Below, piece by piece: positions 25,701 to 33,839 of a stretch of DNA of 64,000 bases; position 1 is the first letter of the stretch; every line of letters starts with the position of its first letter. Under the pieces are notes generated by a model. The model was given only the letters and a program-made list of their open reading frames with translations. It ran no database searches and was not told the origin of the DNA. The translations under genes and the position numbers were made by a program. Source of the DNA: Nectonema munidae (taxonomy: Eukaryota; Nematomorpha; Nectonematoida; Nectonematidae); assembly GCA_030549495.1 (NCBI GenBank), contig JAUIRK010000889.1:1-64000 (forward strand). Reading direction: 5' to 3'.

Positions 25701-27920
25701 TGCCTCACAACATAGATTAAAAGCTCACAATTCACTGGCAATTTACAACTAACCCTCTAACCACAATCACTCTATTTCAATAGTATATAAGCCTTCACAT
25801 TTCTTTATCTTCGTTGAAAGTAAAGCCTACTTTTCTTCAAATAAATTTATTTCTTACTTTACAGTAAAAAACTCTAGTAATAGAATTTTTTAATAATTTA
25901 TAAGTAGCTTTAAGTATTGAACAAACTTATGGAAAACGAACTGCCCAACAACTAATCACAATTGATTTAAAAAGTTACTTATCGGCTAAGCTAATTGACT
26001 TATTAATGCATAAACAATGACTAAAAAATGTCAATTCATCAACAAGTAAACAATTAAATACAAATTCATTCAACAATTTGTAAATTTATATAAAAAACAG
26101 CGCAGAGGTCTGGCAAAAAACCAGTTTTGATAGAAAAATCGTAAAATACTGAATAAACATTCTTAAAATAAAAATTTTTAAAAATAATGTATTGAAAGCA
26201 CCATTCAAATTCTACACAAAAGTTGAAAACACTTAGTGGTATTATCTCAGGAAAATTCTCTCATTAGTTGAAATGTTTATGTAATACTTATCAAGCTTAG
26301 AATTTATGGGTCTTTTCTTTTATTGTATTTTATTTTTCTTGAGTAATAAATTTTTGAACTCTTTTACTACTATTTATTTTGATGAAATGATATAAAAGTA
26401 AAGGACTCATTTTGCATTGAATTTAATTAATTCGTTTCTTAGTGCATATCTTCTATCGGCTAGCGTCCGCCTGTTGTTGGAAACACCAAGTTTACATAAT
26501 TATTAGCATACATAAACATCAAAACAGGTTTTAAAATCTTAGTAACTGTAGTGGCTTCATTGTATCAATAAATTTTTAAAGTTTTTGGCCTACAATATTT
26601 TTTCAAAATTAATATATTTTAAAAAATTTGAAAGTTTGTATTTATTATTTTCATATCCAAAGTAAATATTTTTTATTCATTTTTTTATTAAATAAAATTT
26701 CAGCTAAAATTTTCAAAGATAGAATCGATTGATTCTCGGTAAGATCATTTTACTCAAGAACCGGTATTGTACCCTGGATTCAGAACAGGTGTTTACATAA
26801 AATAAAATTAAACTTTCATGTAAAAGTAAGAAGAGGGAAGATTTACTAATACAGACACCTCCACGCATTTGATAACCAGGATCACAAACAAGATAGAAGC
26901 TTTTCTCATTTTGCACGCAGTGTGAGTTAGCAACATCGAAAATAGATTTGGAATCGTTCATGGAACATTCATTCATTTCTGCAAAAATGACCAAATTAAA
27001 ATTTGCTTATTTGGTCAGAGTAAGTCAACCACTTACCCTCACAATATGAGTTGTTAATTAATGTAAACTCGGGTGGACAAATAACAATCTCAATTCCATT
27101 AAGCGCTCTTACTTTTTTAGGATACTGCACAGCACACACAACTAAATAGCAATGAAGACATGAGCAAACAAATGAGGATTTTAGAAAGAATTATGTACCA
27201 TAAGCCCAAAACCCGACATAACAGAAAAAGTAAAAAGGTAAATTTTGGGGTGGAATAAGGAAGAGAAAACTACAACACCTTTATTCCTCTTCAAGATCAT
27301 TTTGAAAAATGAATTGTCATCAAAGAATGAAAAATAAAAATAGTTAATTTGAATACTTATTAAGCACACCAGGATGGAAAATTAAAATATAAGAAAATCT
27401 CTGGATACGCATCTGGCCTTTGGAATATTATCTAAGAGCATATTTCTTATATCTTCAATTATTTTTCTGAAAAAGAGTTTATATAATCACAATTTGCTAT
27501 ATTGGTTTTCGAAGCAGTTATTCACTATTTCAAGGGTATTTAAAAATCTATCTAACAATACGCTATTTCAATTAACATTAAAAGGTTTAACAAAGGCCAC
27601 ATCATTTCATCAATTTTTGCATCAACACCAAATTGAATATGACGTTAATATATCAGTGTTTATTTTTGATATATTTTTGTATAAATTAAATTTGATCTTA
27701 AAAATAGTTTAAAACTTTTCTAGCATAAATATTTAAGATAGTTGCAGGTAGCATGCATTCATTTGCTTAAGAGTTTTATACTTGTATTTTCATTCTTCTG
27801 AAAGGATTCTAACAAAGATTATTTTTTAAGTGATTTGTAGACTATAAAACTCTGAAATAATTGAAGCTTACCACTAATGAACAAAAATGATAGAAGTGCT
27901 TTTAAATTTGCGGCATTCAT
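6826..27920 (-). CDS. Gene A: secreted multi-EGF protein, 13 exons (one with an in-frame stop)
   Basis: My hand assembly joins 13 minus-strand exons: 27872-27920, 27037-27141, 26847-26978, 22782-22919, 22612-22731, 16737-16838, 16407-16688, 14310-14414, 7591-7716, 7427-7519, 7190-7375, 7046-7135 and 6826-6992. Every junction is GT-AG and phase 1, and the total is 1695 nt (564 residues plus stop). Order: signal peptide (MNAANLKALLSFLFIS), four cysteine-rich EGF-like modules, then about 380 residues of beta-rich sequence without clear Ig marks. Part of that resembles gene B's middle: FIAPTTGKCYT here against IIEQPTFGRKYT in B. No transmembrane segment is evident, so it is probably secreted. Eight introns are 48-71 bp or under 750 bp and four are element-inflated to 2-6.6 kb. 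The fourth exon contains an in-frame TAA, so the gene may be dying or may skip that exon. I know of no named ortholog. Confidence 0.68.
7804..8059 (-). pseudogene. Decayed exon copy inside gene A intron 8
   Basis: Minus-strand sequence with exon-like ends (ATGTTAG before, TTAG|GTTTAT after) that reads well only if the frame changes at least twice: VIVNLELNLSSNDMGFIDMI, then VLGLDSDYAVILLNPSRFEL, then GNFFKNHRDILNIDKNSHAA and IQINL. The last part resembles exon 10 (ISKINVNKDFHS.., and the IIQIS just beyond its donor). The total of 256 nt does not keep the phase-1 pattern of the other exons. I read it as a duplicated exon that has lost its frame and left it out of the gene model. Confidence 0.55.
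7866..8063 (+). other. Plus-strand open frame, shadow of the decayed exon
   Basis: A 65-codon plus-strand frame that lies opposite the decayed gene A exon copy. It has no domain or start context of its own and I do not regard it as a gene. Confidence 0.3.
8208..8290 (+). repeat. tRNA-derived SINE head (family B, copy 1)
   Basis: The stretch GGCAGGTTGGTTGAGATGAT, then AGCACGGAAGC and TCTGGAATCGCTTCC, matches the minus strand of 54865-54995 nearly base for base. In that copy the last block is TCTGGATTCGATTCC, a tRNA B-box-like sequence. The A-box-like part is TGGCAGGTTGGTTG. Only the head is clear here. Confidence 0.6.
8560..8850 (+). mobile_element. Helitron fragment (N-terminal region)
   Basis: A conceptual reading gives RIYNNAFCFASLQANIRTPP, GSGTPCFRISGQMYHRYDSL and HPVENQTPNFSKLYIIEPAN. 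This is the conserved N-terminal block of Helitron-type transposases ('NN.F.FAS......GV..F.I.G..YH....L'). The open part is 8657-8845. It is a third Helitron piece in the window and ends where MULE sequence begins, so one probably truncated the other. Confidence 0.75.
8930..10033 (+). mobile_element. MULE (Mutator-like) transposase relic
   Basis: Scattered frames give the MULE order: FLNILQIPILYAIACDKKQQ (8945-9015), HLKEIINSNQLKAIFGDFEQ then AIISVARE (9088-9170, with the catalytic GDFE block), YRKLSEMDFRPLY and SIKMLLALAFLSENEVSFW (9276-9400), EKNDEYFQEDFFLYFETT (9490-9550), and the tail STWEVIDFFIKSEE (9680-10033). The tail is the longest open piece at 117 codons. Many frame changes make this a dead copy. 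It lies within gene A intron 8, on the opposite strand. Confidence 0.68.
10034..10465. other. AT-rich stretch, nothing recognised
   Basis: Contains TTTTACCTA/TTTAGG-like simple repetition and no coding signal. Part of gene A intron 8. Confidence 0.5.
10490..11172 (+). mobile_element. Tigger/pogo-type transposase relic, 3' truncated
   Basis: The open frame 10508-11074 encodes a CENP-B-type DNA-binding helix-turn-helix (SGALLQEKALLFAKELYPEG, then ASNGWLDGFKKSHGI). The start of the DDE nuclease domain follows, with the first catalytic aspartate in IFNADETGPYWKLMPSRTL and then KDRVTLMGCSNASG. Near 11010 the frame changes by one base; LPVDYYSQKNAWMDAVTFKR and WFFEIFV continue in another frame up to a stop near 11170. 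The remaining catalytic residues of the pogo family are missing. It is better preserved than its neighbours. It lies in gene A intron 8, on the opposite strand. Confidence 0.85.
11585..12275. mobile_element. Fold-back element, short relative of the 30-36 kb element
   Basis: Starts CTCATAACATTTACGGTTAA and carries two to three tandem 28-bp units (CATCTCCAACCTGTATACTA plus CGATGATT). It continues with the AT-rich sequence seen in the long inverted repeats at 30.6-31.2 and 35.2-35.8 kb. Around 12075-12130 the sequence turns back on itself: ATATATCGTTGGCTCTCCTT is followed about 60 bp later by its inverse, and the arm extends to about 12275. The right arm is shorter than the left. There is no coding capacity. 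Confidence 0.72.
12280..14300. other. AT-rich intronic DNA, no gene seen
   Basis: Part of gene A intron 8. Short open frames are low-complexity. A phrase GTGTGTTTGAAATGCA occurs twice near 13580 and 13622. No transposase, RNA or exon signal recognised. Confidence 0.5.
14310..14414 (-). CDS. Gene A exon 8: module shared with gene B
   Basis: Small exon (105 nt, phase 1 at both ends) between TTTTTAG and G|GTAAGC. It encodes IEIQELEIIKEGSKLMLAGA followed by FIAPTTGKCYTKRK. It can be laid against gene B residues 480-508 (EETILIRKDEKKVFCMIIEQ, then PTFGRKYT): the I..K start and the PT.G..YT end agree. This is my main evidence that A and B are related beyond the EGF unit. Flanking introns are 2.0 and 6.6 kb. 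Confidence 0.7.
14420..16400. other. Gene A intron 7, unassigned
   Basis: About 2 kb between exons 8 and 7. The minus-strand frame at 15040-15240 (NTGIFCRLFPNYSSSQKEIL and flanks) looks like real but unrecognised protein sequence, perhaps from a mobile element. The rest is AT-rich without clear signals. Confidence 0.4.
16407..16838 (-). CDS. Gene A exons 6-7: last cysteine-rich module and start of the beta-rich module
   Basis: Exon 6 (16737-16838) follows ATTTTCAG and encodes EYCNGHTKDIIYYENYTYSC then ICDSGFAHVDYKCQ, a short EGF-like unit with four cysteines. A 48-bp intron (16689-16736) leads to exon 7 (16407-16688), which encodes VPENSTFFLSAILTFPNDST onward through NMNKWAELIENNGNI to LGQKVEYDIKYTGEM and ends at C|GTAATT. 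Exon 7 is 282 nt, open throughout, with several potential N-glycosylation sites. I do not recognise its fold; the alternating hydrophobic residues suggest beta strands. A CR1/Jockey-like LINE fills the intron upstream. Confidence 0.74.
17571..18594 (+). pseudogene. LINE ORF1 (PHD finger plus nucleic-acid chaperone part)
   Basis: ORF1 of the LINE, which in CR1/L2-type elements binds the element RNA. The N-terminal zinc finger has paired cysteines and an aromatic residue before the last pair. It is followed by lysine-rich coiled coil (LKKVIDKINEDITSFKKNNE). After a stop near 18095, the conserved middle reads RRKANHIIHGVEEYNNDAKR and KVTNLIRLGK. The end (18329-18594) is open: ISKDLNPEEREKMNKLRIKV. 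At least two stops and one frame change are present. Confidence 0.75.
18650..21400 (+). pseudogene. LINE ORF2 (endonuclease and reverse transcriptase)
   Basis: ORF2 spans several open pieces. 18688-19215 is endonuclease with FIGDFNYPSIPW. 19402-19596 is a linker. 19739-20404 is the reverse transcriptase palm and fingers, with DKSPGIDNLHPYIL and HGFLKKKSTVTQL. 20401-20805 carries GGVIQGSVIKPLLFNIYIND and the FADD active site. 21019-21261 is the C-terminal region, with the trailing W..LP..V block near 21310. The pieces are in different frames or separated by stops, so the element is inactive. Confidence 0.8.
21982..22040 (+). repeat. Dispersed repeat GGCTAGCGTCCGTCTGTCGC (copy 1)
   Basis: The GC-rich core GGCTAGCGTCCGTCTGTCGC followed by TGGAGGCATTTCGAGTG recurs at 26458-26490 and, less exactly, at 46806-46860 and 46975-47030. 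The last two add ATTGGTTGAAAT. The class is unknown; it may be the end of a non-autonomous element. Confidence 0.55.
22612..22731 (-). CDS. Gene A exon 5: complete six-cysteine EGF-like module
   Basis: The exon lies 50 bp after exon 4 and begins after TTAATTTAG. It encodes FCPTITSRTCEVHSHCHRTI, then GVYKCHCSLDYRYQLVDCL, with spacing C-x7-C-x5-C-x8-C-x-C-x10-C, a clear EGF-like pattern. It ends at G|GTGAGA. It is 120 nt and phase 1 at both ends. It is the best-preserved EGF unit of the gene. Confidence 0.78.
   Translation of the reverse strand, partial: VSVQLLPLERVKYIPIVIEQSVYINVTALLITVTSWSIA
22782..22919 (-). CDS. Gene A exon 4: EGF-like module interrupted by a stop
   Basis: The exon follows a T-rich tract and ATTAG and ends at C|GTAACT. 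It encodes a six-cysteine EGF-like unit: LCTYVPEN-stop-TCSGGSEC, then VETKTGFACYCKGEY and HERTC. The TAA lies at 22885-22887, between cysteines one and two, while all six cysteines and the glycine/aromatic spacing after the fifth are kept. The exon is 138 nt and phase 1 at both ends, so leaving it out preserves the frame of the rest. A recent nonsense change, a deliberately skipped exon or a base-call error would all look the same here. Confidence 0.68.
22920..23705. other. Gene A intron 3, unassigned AT-rich DNA
   Basis: No coding or repeat signal beyond simple AT-richness. The T-rich tract next to 22920 is the polypyrimidine tract of exon 4. Confidence 0.5.
23711..23980 (+). mobile_element. 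Non-autonomous hAT-like fragment (copy 1)
   Basis: Starts CAGGGCCGGTATTAGTGTTG, a typical hAT-style end, then ACAAAATGGAATGCGCAGGA and CCCAGTGTG. The same internal order, CAAAATGGATTGCGCAGGAC then CCAGTGTG, is found at 25508-25600. Only the left part is recognisable. Confidence 0.5.
24415..24522 (+). repeat. Exact-looking 54-bp tandem duplication
   Basis: The units 24415-24468 and 24469-24522 begin GGATTTGGCAAACTTCCGTT and GGATTTGGTAAACTTCCGTT. They differ at one base that I can see. Such near-identity in otherwise diverged intron DNA points to a recent duplication. 24540-25500 is AT-rich with nothing recognised. Confidence 0.85.
25508..25610 (+). mobile_element. Non-autonomous hAT-like fragment (copy 2)
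   Basis: CAGGGCC.. and TGCGCAGGACCCAGTGTGAA parallel the fragment at 23711. A small direct repeat (AAAGTG, then CTCACAACATA) follows at 25655-25725. The rest, up to gene A exon 3, is AT-rich. Confidence 0.45.
26455..26495 (+). repeat. Dispersed repeat GGCTAGCGTCCGCCTG (copy 2)
   Basis: Second copy of the short GC-rich repeat first seen at 21982. It shares TCGGCTAGCGTCCGYCTG and then diverges. Confidence 0.5.
26847..27920 (-). CDS. Gene A exons 1-3: signal peptide and first two cysteine-rich modules
   Basis: Exon 1 (27872-27920) encodes a start methionine and a hydrophobic leader, and ends at G|GTAAGC. Exon 2 (27037-27141) follows TATTTAG and encodes a three-cysteine block (..VCAVQYP..IVICPPEFTL..NSYCE), ending at G|GTAAGT. 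Exon 3 (26847-26978), after TTTTTGCAG, encodes EMNECSMNDSKSIF..SHCVQNEKSFYLVCDPGYQ..GVCI, a four-cysteine EGF-like unit, and ends at A|GTAAAT. All junctions are phase 1, the usual phase for shuffled extracellular modules. Intron 2 is only 58 bp. The start was chosen because it opens the leader, lies 48 bp below a TATA box and has no coding sequence upstream in frame. Confidence 0.78.
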
Positions 27921-27967
27921 TCTAAAACAAGAAAGCAAAAATGATATTAAATTATTAAAACGTCCAC

Positions 27968-27974
27968 TTTTATA
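27968..27974 (-). promoter_or_regulatory. TATA box of gene A
   Basis: The minus strand reads GGGAAGTATAAAAGTGGACG, a strong TATAAAA match in a locally GC-richer spot, 48 bp before the start codon. That would put transcription start about 20 bp upstream of the ATG. An inverted CCAAT element (ATTGGCTG, 28008-28015) lies about 35 bp further upstream. The bases just before the ATG (CTTGTTTTAG) could also be a 3' splice site, which would mean a 5' UTR intron instead. Confidence 0.5.
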
Positions 27975-28019
27975 CTTCCCCTTTTCATAGAAGATGGACA
28001 GAAGTTGCAGCCAATCAAC

Positions 28020-29895
28020 AAACGATTATTCATGTCTATCAATTGAATCAAACAATGTAAAAACCTTGCTGGATGTTTGTTAACTTTATTTAATTAATTT
28101 TGTAAAAAATTTACTTTCAGGGATGATGAAGTAAAATTTTCTTTATTTTTTAAAGTCATCTTTCAAAGGTTTAATGGCCGTTACTTTACAATTAGAGTCT
28201 AGATTATTACGATATAAACTATATCGTGAAAACGGTTTTGCTAAAGTCACATAAAAGTAAAAAGGTTGAAATCCTTTTCTTATATTCTGACAGGCTTACT
28301 ATTTTACACTTTCCCAGATATGCACAAAACATATAATCATATGCCTTTTTTCCTAACGTTTTTTGGCCACATAAATTGAATTGAATAAAACAAATATTTT
28401 ATTTTTTCTTACCTATCAATATTTTTGTGAAAAAATTTGACTTCATAGTTAAAAGTAATTATTGTAGAAAAATCAAGACTTTAATTAATAAACATATCAA
28501 TAGTATTTAAAATAAAAATTTTAAAAATAAATTTACATAAATTTTTTCCACCTTATATAAAGAAATTAGTTATTATTTTACCAAATTTACATTACACAGA
28601 TAGGAAAACTTATCACTTTTTTTTTACTTTACAGAAAAATGCCTCTTTTTTTTCAACTTTTAAAAAAATTCATTTTTTTAAAATATAAAAGTCTACCTTA
28701 TTTGAATAGGGCTATCACATGCAGTTTATGGATTTTTTATTTTTCACGGTCATTGACCCGCATCTCAAAGAGAAATTTTCACTATTTTCAATTTTCCGCG
28801 AGATTTTGAATGTTATCCAAAAAAAATTCTAAGTGGATTAAACAACTTTTATAAATGAATGTTCTTATGAAAAATTTTTTTTTAATTTTGCCCAATTTTT
28901 TATAAAAAAGGGTTCAATTTTCAAAAAGTTTACATTTTTGATTCAAAAATTTTACATCAAAAAAAAATTATTTTTTTCTAATTTTTACATCATCTTATTC
29001 AAAATTGCTTAAATTTTATTTTAGAATTTTAAAATTTTCAAAAATATTTATTTTTGATATATTTTTTTGATTTTAACAATTTTTAAAAAAAACTTTGTGT
29101 CGATATTTTCAAATTTTTAACTTTTAAAAAAAATTTTATGCGAGAAATTTTTTAAAAAACATTTTAAACCATGCGCATCTTAAAGAGCATCCTTTTACCT
29201 ACATTTTTGAATTATTTTAGGTTTTGATACAAATTCAAAATTTTTTTTATCAGCCCTTGAACAATATGCACAATTTTGCTATGTTTCACTATATTTTGAC
29301 GTGTAAAATAAAAAATTAAATATTTTTTTTTATATTTTTTGCATATTCATAAAATAAACCTATTATTTAAACATACTACGGTAAAAAAATTGGAAAATAA
29401 TTTTTTTATTTTTTTATAAAATTGTAAGGGTGACCCATACAAAATTTCTAAAAATTTCAAACTCATTCAATTTTTAATTTTAATATCTCATTTTAAAACA
29501 AATTTCATACTGATTACGAAAATGTAAAAATATTTTAAATTAATTTTTTTAAAATACTTTTTTTAGCCTTTGAACTTGAAAAAATGACAAAAAATTCAAC
29601 TTTGACCTCAAAAAAAAAAAAAAGATCAATCGATTCATTTCAAATAAATTACATATTTGGAATCAGCGTATCAAACTCTATGAGAATACCTTTTTAAAAT
29701 TTTTGAATTTCCCATTTTTTAAATTTTTATGATTTTTTAGGCTTTTTCAAACGACCTCAAAATTATGACTTCACATATATTCATCAAAAAAACAAGTTTT
29801 ATATATTTTTAGAATCCTCTTATCATTCTAAATATAACAATATTAACTTTAATTTATCATAAATGTTTTAATTCAAAAAAATTGATGGATATTTG
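28020..29895. other. Very AT-rich upstream region of gene A
   Basis: Long A and T runs, especially 28600-29700, with no open frame of interest. It lies upstream of the gene A TATA box and left of the long-inverted-repeat element. No repeat structure could be made out by eye. Confidence 0.5.
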
Positions 29896-30654
29896 TATCA
29901 AGTTAAATAAGTTACTGTAGAATGAAATATTTTGAGTGAATTAAACACCTAAAGTTGGTTTATTAAATAAATTAAGAAAATAATTATCAGAAAAATACTG
30001 CAAGTAGAAGTTATTTTTATGTTTATATATTTGACATTAATTTACAGATTTAATCGATTTTTTGACAGGTTTTATTGATTTCATAAAGAATGAACATAAC
30101 CATTAAATTCTGCATACTTGAAATGTATAAAAACTTTAAAAGAATTAAAATTTTAATTTTGACATGGGCTGTCATATTTAAATTATTTTGTCAGGTTTGA
30201 CAAATATTTATAAAAAAAAAGAATATAACCAGTAAAAACAGCCTACTTGAAAATGGGTATATGTGTAAAATGACATACATGGTAAACTTCATAACCTTAC
30301 TATACTTTCTATTAAACGTAATTCTCAAATTTAAAAAAAAGTGCCTGCTTCTTTCTTTTTAGGATAAATCAATTTTTTGACAGTTTTGATTGATTTTTAT
30401 AAAAAAAGGGATATCACTGAATTACGCATGCTTAAAAATGGATATATATGTGTAAAAAATTTTATATTATTACTTAGATAAAAAGTTTCTTTCTAAGATG
30501 AACTGTCACATATAAATCAATGCTTTGATAACTTTAATTGATTTTTATAAAAGAAATTAATATCACAGGTGAATTCAGCATATTTGAAAATGGCTGTATA
30601 TATGTAAAAAACATTATATAATTATCTCATAACCTGTACGGTTGAAGCGAGTAG

Positions 30655-30785
30655 ACAACTTTCGTGTTATCTCCAACCCGTATATTGCGATCATTCATCT
30701 CCAACCTGTATACTACAATGATTCATCTCCAACCTGTATACTACGATGATTCATCTTTAACCTGTATACTACGATGATTTCTATT
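30655..30785 (+). repeat. 28-bp tandem repeats in the left inverted arm
   Basis: About four units of CATCTCCAACCTGTATACTA plus CGATGATT. The mirror array is at 35600-35735, and a shorter one is at 11625-11710. All contain the phrase CCAACCTGTATACTACGATG. Arrays next to inverted ends are common in fold-back elements. Confidence 0.75.
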
Positions 30786-31190
30786 CCATGTTCAAATAAC
30801 TAGAGAGACAATGTTCAACTTTCAGTTCATATTTTGCTAGATGTAAGATTTGATATACCTCATTCGGGGAAGGGATGTTAGATAAGTTATTACCTATATT
30901 TTTGTAATTTTTTCACAATTAATATATTTTATCAAATAATCAAAATAAAATTCTGTAATCAAAAATCAAAAAATATTAAACTTTCTGTTCATATTTTGCT
31001 ACCCTATACAATGTTACAAAAGTTATTACATATACTTTGCAATTTGTACGATTTTAAATATTATATTTGTCGAATAATCAAAAAATCGAAAAATCTTCAA
31101 ATAAAAATGTTTATTTTTTTTAAATATATCGTTGGCTCTCTTTACTTTTAAAATTGAAAGATAAACCTAGTCTTAAAACTGAAAGATAAA

Positions 31191-31920
31191 CCTACACTGT
31201 AAATAATGTGTTTAGAATCTAAACACAATTCTAAACGTCAAATTTGTCTCGACTTTTAAACAAGTTTACTATAACGCGTTTATACTAAAACATAATTTGA
31301 GGCGTATAGATTTAAACGCTTTTAACATAATTATTTTAAATATGATTTATATTTACCGTTTATACGTATAATTTGCTACTAAACTATTTGGGCAAATTTA
31401 AGCTTAAAAATGTTATAAAAAAGAGTCTAAAAACTTTATTCAAACTACTTTCAATATATAGAGAAAAAAACGGTTTTTACATCAAATTTCTTTATAACAT
31501 TTTTCAAATTTTATAAGGTTTGATCCCTTATAAAATGGACTCAAATCTATATCAAAAGTGCTCATTTTAGTAAATAATCTTTCCATTTTTTATCAAACAA
31601 ATTTTGAGTAAGTGAAATGATATTTCAAATAGAAGACTGATTTAAGTTCAACTTGCCTCTTAAATTCAATTAAAAAATTCTGAATCATAATCCATTTTCT
31701 GTTTTTAACTTTGAACATTCAATATTTATAGTCATCCCTATCATCGTAAAGCGGATCGTGATGATCATAGCTGTCTGATAAACCTAAATGTTTGCTAAAA
31801 GCATTATAATTCCTGAAAGAAACACCACACCCTTTAAAAGAACAATTTACAATAATGTTGGGAGCATTTCTATGACGTGAGCAAAAAAATGTACAAATTT
31901 TACATTTATGCATTGGGCTT
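31191..31920 (-). mobile_element. Unclassified element fragment with a C2H2 zinc finger
   Basis: The minus-strand frame 31719-31913 reads MHKCKICTFFCSRHRNAPNI then NCSFKGCGVSFRNYNAFSKH, a C2H2-type finger pair. The pattern is one I associate with N-termini of transposon-encoded proteins rather than with a host transcription factor. At 31195 the interior starts CACTGTAAATAATGTGTTTA, a form typical of CMC/EnSpm-type ends. Whether end and finger belong together is unknown. Confidence 0.35.
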
Positions 31921-31929
31921 ATTAAAAAT

Positions 31930-33160
31930 TTGAATATTAATTATTAGATGACTTCATCGCTAGCTTACAGTACTAGGATATACATGTTATGCTGAGTAAT
32001 CTTAGCTAGACTTTCGTAGTCCAAAATTTGTTGCTACTTGACGAAGTACATGAAATCAATTCATTTTCTTGATATTGACATCCAACTTCATACTTTATTT
32101 GTCAATACTTAGAATAGTCAATTTTTTAATGTCGGTAACTTTCGTGTTTCTCAAGCAAATTTATCGCGCGAGATCAAATGAAAGCTCAAGTTATGAACTT
32201 TAAGACTGTGCACCTTTATTTGAAGTAAAATTCGAACCTGTAAAAAATCATTCCAGCCTTATTAATTGAGCTAAGAACATGTCTCTCTGAATGTAACTCT
32301 GTGAATGTAAACGAATTTTAGTTTTTTTACAATCTCAGCAGCAATAAATAAAAAAAATATCAAAAAATTGAGTTATGCATTTAAAATTGTTTATTTTGCT
32401 TTAGTAATGTTTTGAGTTTTCTAAATTTTCGACGTAGAAAAACATGGATTTTTAATATAATTAGGCATACTTTTGGTAGCGAAGATTTTGATTAGCGGAG
32501 ATTTTAGTTAGAGAAGATTTTGACTTGTATTTATGCAAGACATTTCTCTATTTTTCAGAGCTCATATCAAAATAAAATGCAAAATTTCATAAATGATATA
32601 AAAAATTGATGCAATTTTTCATTAGCAATGAGGATAATTTTTCAAAAAAATATATTTACTGATAAACAGGGTTTACAAATAAAAGCGATATTCCAAAGGA
32701 TAAGAACTAGAAGTGGGGATTGCAAAAAATAGGGATTGTGAGTGAAAGTCCAAGATGTAAAAAAATGAGAAACGCTAGAGATCATGAAAAAAAATAAAGT
32801 TGGTTGTAGTGAAGCTTCCAATATTTTCTGATTTTCCTCAGATACAATCAGTCATATTCATTTTGGAGAAATTACAGCCTAAAAATTTCATATCGCGGAA
32901 TATAATTAAGACAAAACTATTAAGCATTTTTATGCCAATAGTTCACATAAATAAACTTACTTAGAAGAACTTTCCTTAGATTTACCACCAAATACTCCTG
33001 TACTAAATCTCCAGAAACTTTTTCAGTAGTTCTCAAAGTTCAAAAATTTTGTCTAGGGGGAAGGGATTTTATCTAGGGGGGAGGAGGGAAAAATTTTGAT
33101 TGGGAAGGGGGGGAGGGTTTTCGGACCCCTATTCTTGCACAGATCCAAATTCCTCCTTTT
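31930..33160. other. Interior of the fold-back element, unassigned
   Basis: AT-rich with no recognised gene. At 33050-33128 lies a purine-rich tract with several runs of five or more G (AGGGGGAAGGG, then GGGGGGAGGAGGG and GGGAAGGGGGGGAGGG). Confidence 0.45.
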
Positions 33161-33179
33161 AACATTCATGCAAATGTAT

Positions 33180-33420
33180 AAGCACAATTTCATCTCACAT
33201 TCTTGCACAGATCAAAACAACATCGTTAGATAACAAATGATATGCCTGTACAGGTTCAAATACCTCTTACAATTACTAAGCCACATCATCATCCCATGGC
33301 CAGCACAGATTCAAAAAGTTCACTGACAGATGCGTTATTTCTCTAGTCAAAAGAGAGAGATGATGAAGGAGAATAAGTTATTCTAAGCTTTGAGTCATTA
33401 TCATCAATCGATCTTGTCAA
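33180..33420 (+). repeat. Dispersed repeat, SINE-like (copy 1; inverse copy at 40800-41115)
   Basis: Shared blocks include CCTGTACAGGTTCAAATACC (with the B-box-like GGTTCAAATACC), CCCATGGCCAGCACAGATTC and TCTCTAGTCAAAAGAGAGAG, ending near AAGCTTTGAGTCATT. The reverse complement of 40800-41115 has the same blocks in the same order. The tRNA-like box suggests a SINE, but I could not place an A box with confidence. Confidence 0.6.
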
Positions 33421-33470
33421 TGCGTGCTATGTTTGCTGCAAAATAAGAAGACAGTCTTAAACCATTAGAC

Positions 33471-33821
33471 CAGGGGTCGGGAACCTATGGCTCGCAAACC
33501 AGACATGGCTCTTTTGATGACTGCATCTGGCTCTCAGATGATGCATATCCTTCTTGCGAATTCTACACTCTCTTAATTTCGTCATCATTACGAATCACGA
33601 CGAAACAATAAAGCTGATGATGATGCAGACTTTGCTAAAATAACTTCGATTAACAATGTTGTTTAAAATAAATTCAGAGTCTTATTATACTATAAAATTG
33701 TTGGTCTTTCTTTTCCATTTAGTTGTAATTAGTATTTAAAAATATTTATGGCTCTCAGAAGATTAGATTTTAAAATATGTCTTTTTTGGGCTCTCTTAGT
33801 CAAAAAGGTTCCCGGCCCATG
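33471..33821. mobile_element. hAT MITE (351 bp) with exact 8-bp target duplication
   Basis: Left end CAGGGGTCGGGAACCTATGG, right end AAAGGTTCCCGGCCCATG, inverted with respect to each other. The direct repeat CATTAGAC occurs at 33463-33470 and 33822-33829, right against both ends: the 8-bp target duplication of hAT transposons. The interior has the phrase TGGCTCTTTTGATGACTGCA and TCTGGCTCTCAGATG and a mirrored GGCTCTCTTAG. There is no coding capacity, so it needed a transposase from elsewhere. It is inserted in the interior of the fold-back element. Confidence 0.9.
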
Positions 33822-33839
33822 CATTAGACGAACCTTATG

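Noticed and set aside
28600-29800. Possible gene or ncRNA in the A/T-run region
   Set aside because: No open frames, splice signals or structured GC-richer segments; only homopolymer-rich sequence.
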